Assembly (NCBI GenBank): GCA_038116945.1
Contig: JAYOEY010000010.1
Coordinates: 58,118 to 122,117, forward strand
Direction: 5' to 3'
Length of the DNA: 64,000 bases
Origin: JAYOEY01 sp038116945
GTDB lineage: Bacteria; Pseudomonadota; Alphaproteobacteria; MPNO01; UBA2964
In this document: piece by piece, positions 1 through 8,190 of the stretch
Layout of the letters: each line of letters starts with the position of its first letter
Numbering within the stretch: the first letter of the stretch is position 1
Made by a program: the position numbers and the translations under genes
The notes under the pieces: generated by a model
Database searches by the model: none
Seen by the model: the letters and a program-made list of their open reading frames with translations, nothing else
Told to the model about the DNA's origin: nothing

Positions 1-299
1 CGCTTCGCCTCTTCCGCCAGCGGCCAGGTACGGAAATTGCGCCGGCCCAGCGGAAGCTTGGGCGCCTGAATGCCGACCAGCCGCACCTCCGCGCCGGTCT
101 CGAGCACAAGCGTGTCGCCATCGACGATCGCTCGCGTCGATCCCTCCAGAACGGGCTCCGGGCCGGGCGCGGCGTGTCGGGTTTCCGCCATCGCCATGCC
201 GGCAAAGGAAGTCGCCAGCGCAACCGCGATGCCGAACGGCAGGCGCGCCCGTCCGCGCGGTCCGCGATGGCGGAAAATAAGGGTTGCTGCGCTTTTCAT
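1..299 (-). CDS. Thermonuclease (SNase) family protein, N-terminal part
   Basis: This is the first 99 residues of a secreted staphylococcal-nuclease-like protein; the rest lies beyond the left edge. Residues 1-38 form a signal peptide (basic start, hydrophobic stretch, AMA at the probable cleavage site). The OB-fold then begins with DGDT at 60-63 and RLVGIQAP at 73-80, the usual SNase pattern of a metal-binding Asp followed by a catalytic Arg. The family cleaves DNA or RNA in a calcium-dependent manner, but many bacterial members have unknown roles. The later catalytic Glu and Arg cannot be checked here. It is transcribed away from the iminopeptidase gene, so the two share a 123 bp intergenic region. 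Confidence 0.8.
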   Translation of the reverse strand, partial: MKSAATLIFRHRGPRGRARLPFGIAVALATSFAGMAMAETRHAAPGPEPVLEGSTRAIVDGDTLVLETGAEVRLVGIQAPKLPLGRRNFRTWPLAEEAK

Positions 300-422
300 C
301 GTCATCTCTCTCCTTTATAGAGGAGCGTTCAAGGCTGCAATGACATACCCCGCCCGTCGTCCGCCGGCTCTTCGCGCGCTGCGTTCCGGATAGCGGGCAC
401 TTCTTCCGGTACGGATCCCTTC

Positions 423-1373
423 ATGAACCGAGAACAGCTTTTTCCGCCCATCGAACCGTTCGACAGCGGTCACCTTGCGCTCGACAGCGGCCACTCGATG
501 TACTGGGAACAGTCCGGCAATCCGCGCGGCAAGCCGGTGCTTTTCCTGCATGGCGGGCCAGGGGCGGGCGCGACGCCCGTGCACCGGCGTTTTTTCGATC
601 CCACCTTCTGGCGGATCGTCGTTTACGACCAGCGCGGTTCAGGCCGGTCGCGGCCGCAGGGCGGGCTGGAAAACAATACGACGCGCCACCTGATCGACGA
701 TATCGAAACCCTGCGCGGGCATCTCGGAATCGAAAGGTGGATGGTGTTCGGCGGGTCCTGGGGCAGCACGCTGGCGATCGCCTATGGCGAGGCGCATCCC
801 GACGCCTGCACCGCCTTCGTCCTGCGCGGCATCTTTCTCGGCCGTCAGCAGGAGCTCGACTGGTTTCTGTACGGCATGAAGACGGTGTTCCCGGAAAGCT
901 GGGACCGGCTGGTGGAAATTCTCGACGAGGAAGAGCGCAAGGACATTCTCGCCGCCTATCACCGTCGCCTGATGAGCCCCGACCCCGCCATTCACGGGCC
1001 CGCGGCGCGCCTCTGGAGCGCCTATGAGGGCGCCTGTTCGACCCTGATGCCGAGCCCGGAGACGGTCGCGGCGTTCAGCGGAGACCACCTGGCGTACGCC
1101 CTGGCGCGCATCGAGGCGCATTACTTCGTGAACGACCTGTTCATGGAAGAAAACCAGCTGCTCAGGAATATCGACAGGATCCGCCATCTGCCCGGCGTCA
1201 TCGTGCAGGGCCGCTACGACATGGTGTGTCCGATCTATACCGCGAACGACCTGCACCGCTCCTGGCCGGAAGCCGAGTATGTCGTCGTGCCCGATGCAGG
1301 CCATTCGGCGATGGAGCCGGGTATCCGCACGGCGCTGATCCGCGCCACCGAGCGTCTCAGGACGCGGGTCTGA
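423..1373 (+). CDS. pip: Proline iminopeptidase
   Basis: An alpha/beta hydrolase that removes N-terminal proline from peptides in the cytoplasm. At 316 residues it has the normal length of the PIP (S33) family. The oxyanion-hole motif HGGPG is at 43-47, the nucleophile elbow GGSWGS at 110-115 (Ser112 as nucleophile), Asp266 sits in GRYDM and His294 in DAGHS. The YDQRGSGRS stretch at 68-76 is also typical of the family. It has no signal peptide and is a single gene: the neighbour on the left is divergent and the PagL-like gene follows after 105 bp. The assignment is firm; substrate preference beyond proline cannot be read from the sequence. Confidence 0.92.
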   Translation: MNREQLFPPIEPFDSGHLALDSGHSMYWEQSGNPRGKPVLFLHGGPGAGATPVHRRFFDPTFWRIVVYDQRGSGRSRPQGGLENNTTRHLIDDIETLRGHLGIERWMVFGGSWGSTLAIAYGEAHPDACTAFVLRGIFLGRQQELDWFLYGMKTVFPESWDRLVEILDEEERKDILAAYHRRLMSPDPAIHGPAARLWSAYEGACSTLMPSPETVAAFSGDHLAYALARIEAHYFVNDLFMEENQLLRNIDRIRHLPGVIVQGRYDMVCPIYTANDLHRSWPEAEYVVVPDAGHSAMEPGIRTALIRATERLRTRV

Positions 1374-1478
1374 GCGCGCTTCCCTCCCGTCGCGAACGAC
1401 GGTGCGATTTCCCGCGGTTGCGCCGCCGGTCGCGATCCTTACAATCGGTCAATCGACGGAAAGCCACGGTGCAATCGA

Positions 1479-2171
1479 ATGCAGAAGCTCCCGACAGGTC
1501 CCAAGAGCCGCCTCGTGGTTGTTTTGACCGTTTGCATGGCTGCCGGAATTTCCGTCGCCAAAGCCGGCACCAGCGCCTACGACATGAGCGGTTTGATCGA
1601 CGAACCGCATCCGTTCGCCGCGGATCCCTACGTTGCGCATTCGCCGGCGCAGTATGCTCCGGTGCGTCCGGCCTACGCGCCGCGAACGGCAGCGACGCTG
1701 CGTCCGGCGCCGGTTCAGACGGCGCAGGCAGCGCTGCCGCCCGCCGGAGAGAAGGAGCCGTCGTTCCTGACGCTGGCCAGCGGGTTCTACGATATCAACG
1801 ACAACCGGGAAGCCGTGGAACTTCGCATCGAATGGAAAGGCCGCAAGCAGATCTGGGCGATCAAGCCCCTGCTGGGGGTGATGGCGACAACCGACGGAGG
1901 CGTCTACGGCTATGGCGGCATCGGCTGGGATCTGTATTTCGGCAAGCGGGTCGTGGTTACGCCTTCCTTCGCCGTCGGCGCCTACCGGGACGGCAACGGC
2001 AAGGACTTGGGCTCGGCGATCGAATTCCGCTCCGCGCTGGAGCTGGCGTACCGGTTCGACAACGACATGCGGCTCGGGCTGATGTTCTATCACCTGTCGA
2101 ACGCCGGCATCGACGACAACAATCCCGGCACCGAGGTGCTCAGCCTCGGGTTGTCGGTTCCCCTGAGGTAG
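1479..2171 (+). CDS. pagL: PagL-like lipid A 3-O-deacylase (acyloxyacyl hydrolase family)
   Basis: An outer-membrane beta-barrel enzyme predicted to remove the 3-O-linked acyl chain of lipid A. Residues 1-29 look like a signal peptide, followed by a proline/alanine-rich linker to about residue 90 and then a barrel of roughly 140 residues with alternating hydrophobic strands. The catalytic pattern HLSN gives His205 and Ser207, with Glu219 twelve residues after the serine; this 2- and 12-residue spacing matches the His-Ser-Glu triad known for Pseudomonas PagL. The long N-terminal extension makes it larger than classical PagL (about 150 mature residues). It seems monocistronic or weakly linked to the small secreted protein that follows. 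Confidence 0.82.
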   Translation: MQKLPTGPKSRLVVVLTVCMAAGISVAKAGTSAYDMSGLIDEPHPFAADPYVAHSPAQYAPVRPAYAPRTAATLRPAPVQTAQAALPPAGEKEPSFLTLASGFYDINDNREAVELRIEWKGRKQIWAIKPLLGVMATTDGGVYGYGGIGWDLYFGKRVVVTPSFAVGAYRDGNGKDLGSAIEFRSALELAYRFDNDMRLGLMFYHLSNAGIDDNNPGTEVLSLGLSVPLR

Positions 2172-2229
2172 CTGTCCGGCGGGCGTCGCGGTTAACGCCG
2201 CGCTCATCTTTTCCTGCCACGATGATCCC

Positions 2230-2826
2230 ATGCGGTTCATCGATCCTTTCCGACCGGCGATCTGCGCTTTTCTGGTCGCCTTTCTGACGCTGCCTGCCGT
2301 CGCGCAGACGCCGGCGCGGCCCGCCGGCTCCGGGCCGGATGGGGCGCCTCCGACGCTGGAGGAACGCCGCCAGATTTCCCGCGACCGGGCGATCCGCTCC
2401 GGCGTTACGCGCTGCCGCGCCGTTTCGCAGAGGGTGTCCGCGCTGAAGAACCGGCCCTGCGCCGACGACGATTTTCTGGATACGCGGCGCAATTTGTGCC
2501 TGCCCCGCAAGAACCGCTACCCCGCCTATCTGCGCTGGGACCCGGCCGCCGGCCGCTGCCGCCCGCGCGACGTCTACGAGCAGGGCTCCTGCGCCGGACA
2601 GAAAGGCCGTTATGCTCCCGGCCGCCGCCATGCGCATGCGGCGGTCGCTTCGTTTCGCATGTACGGGGCCGCAACGAAGCGCGCGGAGGCGGCGCTCAGC
2701 CGCTGCGAAGGCAGGCTGAACGGTTTGCGCGAAGCGGCCGCGGAGCGTTACCGCATCGCCGCGCAGAACTGTGCCATATCGAAACGGCTGAACCGCCGCG
2801 ATCTTGTCGCACTGCACTGCAAATAA
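2230..2826 (+). CDS. Secreted cysteine-containing protein of unknown function
   Basis: I do not recognise a family. The 198-residue product begins with a clear signal peptide (residues 1-25, ending PAVAQ), so it should be exported to the periplasm or beyond. The mature part is rich in Arg and Ala and holds about eight Cys residues (in the contexts TRCRAV, RPCADD, NLCLPR, GRCRPR, GSCAGQ, SRCEGR, QNCAIS and LHCK), which suggests disulphides in an oxidising compartment. The stretch from 60 to 125 resembles a small cysteine-stabilised module; 140-190 is probably helical. It starts 58 bp after the PagL-like gene and ends 59 bp before a tRNA. Genuine coding is supported by codon bias and the signal peptide. 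Confidence 0.72.
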   Translation: MRFIDPFRPAICAFLVAFLTLPAVAQTPARPAGSGPDGAPPTLEERRQISRDRAIRSGVTRCRAVSQRVSALKNRPCADDDFLDTRRNLCLPRKNRYPAYLRWDPAAGRCRPRDVYEQGSCAGQKGRYAPGRRHAHAAVASFRMYGAATKRAEAALSRCEGRLNGLREAAAERYRIAAQNCAISKRLNRRDLVALHCK

Positions 2827-2885
2827 CGAAAAAACCGTGCTATAGGGGACCGTGTCGCCAGCGCGACGCGGCACTGGTCCAGTAA

Positions 2886-2962
2886 GCGCCCGTAGCTCAG
2901 CAGGATAGAGCACAGGATTCCTAATCCTGGGGTCGCAGGTTCGAATCCTGCCGGGCGCACCA
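2886..2962 (+). tRNA. tRNA-Arg (anticodon CCT)
   Basis: A complete cloverleaf can be drawn. The acceptor stem pairs GCGCCCG with CGGGCGC, the D-arm is GCTC/GAGC, the anticodon stem CAGGA/TCCTG encloses loop TTCCTAA (anticodon CCT, reading AGG), and the T-arm is GCAGG/CCTGC around TTCGAAT. Discriminator A2959 and an encoded CCA (2960-2962) complete it. AGG is rare in GC-rich alphaproteobacteria, so this is a minor isoacceptor. Confidence 0.97.
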
Positions 2963-3052
2963 TTTCCTTTATCCCGCCCTATCCCCCGATACCGCCCGCC
3001 GCTACACTCGTCGTCATAAACGCACGGTCACAACCGCATCAGGGAGTCACTC

Positions 3053-3676
3053 ATGATCGATCTTTACACGTGGAATACCGACAACGGCCACAAGGCGCGG
3101 CAGGCGGCGGAGGAATCCGGGCTCGAATTCACGCTGCGGCCGGTCAATCTGCAGAAGAAGGAACAGATGGACCCGGAATACCGCAAGATCAGCCCGGGCC
3201 ACAAGATCCCCGCGCTGGTCGACGATGACGGGCCCGGCGGACAGCGCATCTCGCTCTGCGAATCGGGCGCGATTCTCGCCTATCTCGCCACCAAGGCGGG
3301 CGGCGCGCTCTATCCGGCCGATCCGATCCAGCGGCTCAAGGTCGATCAGTGGTTCTTCTACGGCACCTCGACCTTTACCCCGCTGGCGCAGCAGTACGGG
3401 CTGTTCACCCACCGCTTCCCGGAGGACGTGCCCGCCGCCAAGGCGCATTACAAGGCGACGCTGCTCGACATGTTCGAGACCTACAACAACCACCTGGCGG
3501 ACAACGAATATCTGGCGGGCGATTATTCGATCGCCGATATCTCCTGCTATCCGGACGTGCATGTGCACGGCGCAAAAGGTGTGGGGCTCGACGATTACCC
3601 CAACCTCAAGCGCTGGCACGACGCGATCGAAGCGCGTCCCGCGGTGCAGCGCGCCTGGGTGCCCATCAAGCCGTGA
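3053..3676 (+). CDS. Glutathione S-transferase, YfcG/YghU (Nu-class) type
   Basis: A cytoplasmic glutathione-dependent enzyme of 207 residues with an N-terminal thioredoxin fold (1-85) and a helical C-terminal domain. The start MIDLYTWNTDNGHK places Thr9 and Asn11 exactly where E. coli YfcG uses Thr and Asn to bind glutathione disulphide; there is no catalytic Tyr, Ser or Cys at that position. The cis-Pro motif KIPALVD and the ESGAIL glutathione-binding motif near residue 65 are present. By family analogy it acts as a disulphide-bond oxidoreductase or peroxidase rather than a classical transferase. A good ribosome site (GGGAG) lies 8 bp before the ATG. It stands alone between the tRNA and a convergent gene. 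Confidence 0.9.
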   Translation: MIDLYTWNTDNGHKARQAAEESGLEFTLRPVNLQKKEQMDPEYRKISPGHKIPALVDDDGPGGQRISLCESGAILAYLATKAGGALYPADPIQRLKVDQWFFYGTSTFTPLAQQYGLFTHRFPEDVPAAKAHYKATLLDMFETYNNHLADNEYLAGDYSIADISCYPDVHVHGAKGVGLDDYPNLKRWHDAIEARPAVQRAWVPIKP

Positions 3677-3718
3677 TGTAAGCGTTAGGGTTTCCGCGAC
3701 GTATCTTCGCCGCCCGGT

Positions 3719-5230
3719 TCAGGACGCTTCGTCCCGGATCGCGCGTTGGCAGTCCGCGACGATGGCCGCGAGCGGTCGCGCGGCGTCGACGGCCCGCCAC
3801 TCGGGCAGGCCGAAGGTCGCGGTGAGCTGGCCGCGCAGAACCGCTTCCGTGGCGTCCGACGGGTCGCTGGTTCGCGCCCGCACGCGGGTGAGCAGCGTGT
3901 CCGCGTCCGCCGCGAGCCGGATGCCCGCGAACGGCACGCCTGCCTGCCGGGCGATCCTTTCCGCCGCCTCCCGGTGGGGCGCGCGGATGAAGGTCGCATC
4001 CAGCACGGCGGCATGGCCCGAGGCGAGGGCGCGCTCCGCCGTCTCCAGCATCTCCGCGTAGACGGCTTCATCCATGTCTCGCGTATAGCCGTCCGGTCCC
4101 AGGCGGGTCAGCGGTTCGACGCCCATGCGGCGCTTGCGGATCGGGTCGGAGCCGAGGATCGCGGCTCCCGGCGGCGGGCCCAGCGCGGGCGCCAGCGCCG
4201 CCGCCACGGAGGACTTGCCGGACCCCGACAGCCCGCTGACCGCGACGAGAACCGGCGGCCGGGGCTCCAGCATCGACAGCGCGGTCGAAACGTAGCCGCG
4301 GCAATCGTCCGCCTTGCCGGCCATCGCCGAAACATGCGCCCGAATGCCCGCGCGAAGGGCGAGAAACAGCGGCATCAGTCCGAGATCGCCGTCGTCCCTC
4401 GTGCGGTACAGATAGCGGTTGAAAACCGCGTTCGCCGCCCCTGCCTGTCCGCGATGGATCAGGTCCATCAGCGGGAAGGCCAGATCGAACAGCACGTCGA
4501 TATGGCTGATCGCCTCGCTGAACTCGATGGCGTCGAACAGCACCGGTTCGCCGTCCATGACGCAGATATTGGCGAGATGCAGGTCGCCATGGCAGTGGCG
4601 GACGAAACCGTTCGCGCCGCGGCGGTCGAGGGCGGGGGCGAGACGGTCGAGCGCGGCGCGGCAGGCGTCATCGAGCCTGTCTGCCGCGCCCGGTTCCGCA
4701 AGATCGCCGGCGTGGCGCGCCAGCTCGTCCCGGTTCTCGTCAAGGACGTATCCGATCCTGTCCTGCGCCGAACGATCGGTCACGCGGGCGGCGGCAGCAT
4801 GAAACCGCGCAACCGCATCGCCGATGGCGAAACAGAGATCGCGTCCGAGCGGTTCCCTCTCCGCCATCCGGCTCAGAAGGAGGTTCTCGTCGAAACGCCG
4901 CATGCAGACCAGCCATTCGACGATCTCGCCGTCTCCGCCATCGACCGTAGATAACGAGCCGTCCCTGCGACGCCGGACCGGGACCGCGCCGAGATAGAGA
5001 TCGGGCGCGGTGCGTCGGTTGATCTCGACCTCGAGCTCGCAGAATTTCCGGCGCCGATCGACGGTTCGGTAATCGAGGTAAGAGGTTTTCAACGCCCGCT
5101 TCAGCTTCCATGCCCGGTCGGCCGTCAGGAAAATCACCGAGATATGCGTGTCGATCCGCTGCGGTCGGATGCCGCCGAATCCCTCTCCCGCAGCCAGACG
5201 TTCGATGAGGGCGTCCTGATCCATGCGCAC
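3719..5230 (-). CDS. Aminoglycoside-phosphotransferase-like / AAA-type P-loop kinase fusion
   Basis: A 503-residue, two-domain cytoplasmic protein. Residues 1-310 form an aminoglycoside/choline-kinase-like fold with the catalytic loop HGDLHLAN (214-221) and metal-binding Asp233. Residues 325-503 form a second nucleotide-binding domain with Walker A GLSGSGKS at 333-340, followed by a shikimate- or zeta-toxin-like kinase layout (DATFIRAPHRE). This fusion is a recognised, poorly characterised bacterial family; the substrate is unknown and antibiotic resistance should not be assumed. The stop lies 3 bp upstream of the next gene on the same strand, the BT1-like transporter (stop at 5234), so the two may be co-transcribed. 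Met3 is an alternative start. Confidence 0.82.
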   Translation of the reverse strand: MRMDQDALIERLAAGEGFGGIRPQRIDTHISVIFLTADRAWKLKRALKTSYLDYRTVDRRRKFCELEVEINRRTAPDLYLGAVPVRRRRDGSLSTVDGGDGEIVEWLVCMRRFDENLLLSRMAEREPLGRDLCFAIGDAVARFHAAAARVTDRSAQDRIGYVLDENRDELARHAGDLAEPGAADRLDDACRAALDRLAPALDRRGANGFVRHCHGDLHLANICVMDGEPVLFDAIEFSEAISHIDVLFDLAFPLMDLIHRGQAGAANAVFNRYLYRTRDDGDLGLMPLFLALRAGIRAHVSAMAGKADDCRGYVSTALSMLEPRPPVLVAVSGLSGSGKSSVAAALAPALGPPPGAAILGSDPIRKRRMGVEPLTRLGPDGYTRDMDEAVYAEMLETAERALASGHAAVLDATFIRAPHREAAERIARQAGVPFAGIRLAADADTLLTRVRARTSDPSDATEAVLRGQLTATFGLPEWRAVDAARPLAAIVADCQRAIRDEAS

Positions 5231-5233
5231 CTC

Positions 5234-6886
5234 CTACTGTTCGGTTCTGAGCCGGCTGCGCTGTACGATCCAGACGGTGAGCAGCGGCAGGGCGACGCCG
5301 ACGAATGTCACCGAGATCAGCAGCCAGCCCAGCTCGGAATAGTCCGCCGGCACCGTCACGACGCCGGTCGCGCGATCCCTGATCTCGCGGGTCACGACAT
5401 GGAGCTGGTTCAGGTACTTGGTGCCGAGCGCGCTGGCCGACAGGGCAAGGTTGGAGAACGACGCCATCACGGCGAAGAAGGTCGCCTTGAGATGCGCCGG
5501 CGCGTTGCGCGCGATCCAGGCCAGCATCGGGATCATCGCGACCTGGCCCAGAGGCGATTCAAGCGCGGTGTCGATGATTGCGATGAACCGGGCGTCGATC
5601 ACGCCCGCGCTGTGCGCGGCGGTCCATTCATGCAGGCCGTAATACAGCCCGATATTGGGCAAAGACAGCACGCCGCCGATGACGGTCAGCAGCGCGACGA
5701 TCCAGGCGATGGACCGGCGCGCCATCAGCGGGCGCAGCACAACCAGACCGAACAGCGCGAGCGCCGAGGTGATCAGCGACAGGACGGAGATGAACTGCTG
5801 GTCGAAGTTCAGCACGTCGATCTCGAACCAGGTCGCGCCCGGCCCCGGCCCCGGGATGGCCCGGAAAACGAAGATGATGGTCGCCGTGCCGATCAGCGCG
5901 CCGCGCAGGGCCGGGTCGATCTCCGCGACCAGCCGCCGAAGCAGGAACAGCACGATCGCCAGAGATCCGCCAAAGATGATTTCCTGCGCGAAGGGAATGT
6001 CCGACAGCCCCATGGTCAGCGTAAAGACGACGAAGACGGCGCTGCCGCCGAGAATCCACCAGTTGGGCGCCGTGTCTTCTTCGGGCAGGAACATCGCCTT
6101 TTCGATCACGGATTCGTCGACGCCCTGCGCGCGCATTGCCGCGGCCCGTCGGCGGAGGCTGATCCCGCCGAAAATCACGCCGAGCACCGACACCGCCGGT
6201 ATGATCAGCGCCATCAGGTAGATGTCGGCGTAAATCGCGGCCTTCTGCGTCTCCGACATGGCGGCGACGCCGTCGAACGCAACGATATTGACGACCGCCA
6301 CCATGACGGTGCCGCCGATGATCGCGAAACGCCCCAGCGTCTGCATGGTCGTGTGCATCGCCTTGATCGTGCTGTCGGAGAAGGCCTGTCCTTCGGTGTC
6401 GACGGCAGGCACGGCCTCGACCGTCATCGCGTCCGCCACGACGTCCTGGACCACGTAGCCTGTCGGCGCCAGCAGGGCGGCTGCGACGTACCAGGCGGCG
6501 GCCGGCGCCATCGCGGTCATCGCGCCGGTATGCGCGATCAGCGCGTACATGATGGAAACGCTCGCCGCGATCAGCGCCGCGCCGATCCAGACGAGAATCG
6601 CTTTCCACCGCCAGATCAGGTCGACCAGATGGCCGAGCGGCATCTTGAGCGCCCACGGTATGCCCGCCCAGAACGACAGAGCCGCCAGGAACTCGGCGCT
6701 GAGCCCCAGGTAATCCTTGACGAAGAAGGTGCCGACGATGGCCGTAAGCCCGGAAACGCCCGCGGCCACGTAGACCATCAGCGGCGGCAGGTACGACCAG
6801 CGGAACTGCCGCGCCAGATCGACGAAGACGTCATCGATCCAGCGGCCGACGGCGTTTCCCTTTGTCGTTTCGCCCGTATCCGCCAT
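5234..6886 (-). CDS. Multi-pass membrane transporter, BT1/MFS-like
   Basis: A 550-residue integral membrane protein with at least twelve hydrophobic segments. The N-terminal half carries FFVKDYLGLSAEFL, then PWALKMPLGHLVD and later QDVVADAMTVE; together these resemble the folate/biopterin (BT1) branch of the major facilitator superfamily, where the loop between helices 2 and 3 and the DVVADA segment are conserved. Substrate is not deducible. I chose the Met at 6886 (MADTGETTKG); the ORF can extend to 6949, but that extra stretch is Arg/Pro-rich and would run into the divergent gene's promoter. It lies downstream of a divergent gene at 6981 and just upstream of the kinase fusion on the same strand. 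Confidence 0.7.
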   Translation of the reverse strand: MADTGETTKGNAVGRWIDDVFVDLARQFRWSYLPPLMVYVAAGVSGLTAIVGTFFVKDYLGLSAEFLAALSFWAGIPWALKMPLGHLVDLIWRWKAILVWIGAALIAASVSIMYALIAHTGAMTAMAPAAAWYVAAALLAPTGYVVQDVVADAMTVEAVPAVDTEGQAFSDSTIKAMHTTMQTLGRFAIIGGTVMVAVVNIVAFDGVAAMSETQKAAIYADIYLMALIIPAVSVLGVIFGGISLRRRAAAMRAQGVDESVIEKAMFLPEEDTAPNWWILGGSAVFVVFTLTMGLSDIPFAQEIIFGGSLAIVLFLLRRLVAEIDPALRGALIGTATIIFVFRAIPGPGPGATWFEIDVLNFDQQFISVLSLITSALALFGLVVLRPLMARRSIAWIVALLTVIGGVLSLPNIGLYYGLHEWTAAHSAGVIDARFIAIIDTALESPLGQVAMIPMLAWIARNAPAHLKATFFAVMASFSNLALSASALGTKYLNQLHVVTREIRDRATGVVTVPADYSELGWLLISVTFVGVALPLLTVWIVQRSRLRTEQ

Positions 6887-6980
6887 GCGCGCAGCATAGC
6901 GCAGGCGGCGGGGAATTGCGCGCACCGGCTGGCTCCTTGCCGCCTCCATTGCTACATTGCCCGGCGCAGGAGGAATTCAC

Positions 6981-7985
6981 ATGGCCGATCTCAATCTGAC
7001 GCTGGGCATCAACGATTACGACCACGTGCGCGATCTGCAGATCGGCGCCGTCAAGCCGGTCGGGATCGATCTGACCTTTCTCACCATGTCGGTGTGGGAG
7101 ACGTTTCAGCGGTTCTTCCGCGATCAGGAATGGGACGTGTCCGAAATGTCGTTTGCGGGCGCGGTGCAGGCGATCGACCGGGGCGACGCGCCGTTCGTCC
7201 TGATCCCCGTCTTTCCGTCGCGCCTGTTCCGCCATTCGGGCATCTATGTCCGCGCCGGCGGGCGGGTGAAGACAGCGGAGGATTTACGCGGCAGCAAAAT
7301 CGGCATCGCGCAATGGGCGCAGACGGCTACGACCTATATCCGCGGCTGGATGACCGATACGGTCGGCATTCCCCTGTCCGAAGTCGACTGGTACCAGCAT
7401 GCGCCCGATGCGCCGGGACGGCTTATCGCCACGGCGGAGACCCCGCCGGAGGGCGTGCGGCTGCACAACCTGCCCGGCGGGTCTCTGGCGGACATGGTGG
7501 CGGAGGGCGAACTCGATGCGTTTCTGTCGGCCGCGCCGCCGCAGATCTTTCTCAACGGCGATCAGCGCATTGTCCGGCTGTACCCGGATTACGAGCCGGT
7601 CGAACGGGACTATTTCAGGGAAACAGGCGTCTATCCGATCATGCATGTGGTCGGTATCAAGCGGAGTACATGGGAGAAGAACCCGTGGATCGCGCGCAAC
7701 CTGTTCAACGCGTTCCATGCGGCCAAGAACAACTCGATCGAACGGATGCATGACATGGACGTGTCCCGCATCGGTATCCCATGGATTCAGGCGATCACCG
7801 AACGCAACACGGACGAGCTGTTTCCCGACGGCGATTACTGGCCTTACGGCGTCAAGCGCAACCAGGCGACGCTGGATGCGTTCCTGCGCTGGTGCTTCGA
7901 GCAGGGCATTACGCAGAGGCACCTGACGCCCGAGGACATTTTCGTAAAAGAGGCGCTTGAACCTTTCTACATGCTGCATGTGTGA
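6981..7985 (+). CDS. 4,5-dihydroxyphthalate decarboxylase-like (periplasmic-binding-protein fold) protein
   Basis: A 334-residue protein of the family annotated as 4,5-dihydroxyphthalate decarboxylase, which has the two-lobed fold of NMT1/ThiY-type solute-binding proteins but no signal peptide. The start MADLNLTLGINDYDHVRDL is preceded by a strong AGGAGG at 6969-6974. Typical segments include ISxxE-like DVSEMSF near residue 50, FPSRLFRHSGIYVR near 77 and GSKIGIAQWAQTA near 105. The family removes a carboxylate from dihydroxylated phthalate during phthalate breakdown in some organisms, but many members lie in unrelated catabolic clusters. It is followed by the LLM oxidoreductase on the same strand with two palindromic elements between. 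Confidence 0.75.
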   Translation: MADLNLTLGINDYDHVRDLQIGAVKPVGIDLTFLTMSVWETFQRFFRDQEWDVSEMSFAGAVQAIDRGDAPFVLIPVFPSRLFRHSGIYVRAGGRVKTAEDLRGSKIGIAQWAQTATTYIRGWMTDTVGIPLSEVDWYQHAPDAPGRLIATAETPPEGVRLHNLPGGSLADMVAEGELDAFLSAAPPQIFLNGDQRIVRLYPDYEPVERDYFRETGVYPIMHVVGIKRSTWEKNPWIARNLFNAFHAAKNNSIERMHDMDVSRIGIPWIQAITERNTDELFPDGDYWPYGVKRNQATLDAFLRWCFEQGITQRHLTPEDIFVKEALEPFYMLHV

Positions 7986-7993
7986 GTGGTCGA

Positions 7994-8044
7994 AAGCCCC
8001 CCTCCCAACCTCCCCCCGAATCGGGGGAGGGGCTGGTTTGGGCA
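7994..8044 (+). repeat. GC-rich palindromic repeat, copy 1
   Basis: About 50 bp with a strong C-rich/G-rich inverted repeat (arms near 8009-8032) placed between two genes. Its sequence is close to the reverse complement of the copy at 8113-8161, down to the flanking GGGCATG/CATGCCC ends. It resembles dispersed intergenic palindromes of alphaproteobacterial genomes. Confidence 0.75.
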
Positions 8045-8112
8045 TGATTGCACGCGCGATCCATGCCTTCGCTTGTGGAACCGGGCGAGGGAAGAGATAA
8101 ACTATTCACACA

Positions 8113-8161
8113 TGCCCGAAGCCCCCTCCCCCGGGACGGGGGAGGTTTGGAGGGGGCATCC
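8113..8161 (-). repeat. GC-rich palindromic repeat, copy 2 (inverted relative to copy 1)
   Basis: The core CCTCCCCCG (8126-8134) pairs perfectly with CGGGGGAGG (8138-8146) across a 3-base loop. The whole element is the inverted counterpart of copy 1, 69 bp away. There is no T-tract after it, so it is not a typical intrinsic terminator. It ends about 30 bp before the LLM gene and could fold in that gene's leader RNA. Confidence 0.75.
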
Positions 8162-8190
8162 GATCTGGAAGAAGGACAGAGACATCAATC

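Noticed and set aside
3719..5230. An aminoglycoside resistance gene
   Set aside because: The APH-like part is fused to a second kinase domain in an uncharacterised family; a resistance label is not justified.
5144..7753. An 869-codon plus-strand frame
   Set aside because: Arg/His/Asp-rich antisense of the BT1-like transporter and neighbours, no recognisable motif, and no ribosome site.
7994..8161. Reading the palindromes as intrinsic terminators or as a CRISPR pair
   Set aside because: No T-tract follows either stem and only two copies occur with no spacer array.
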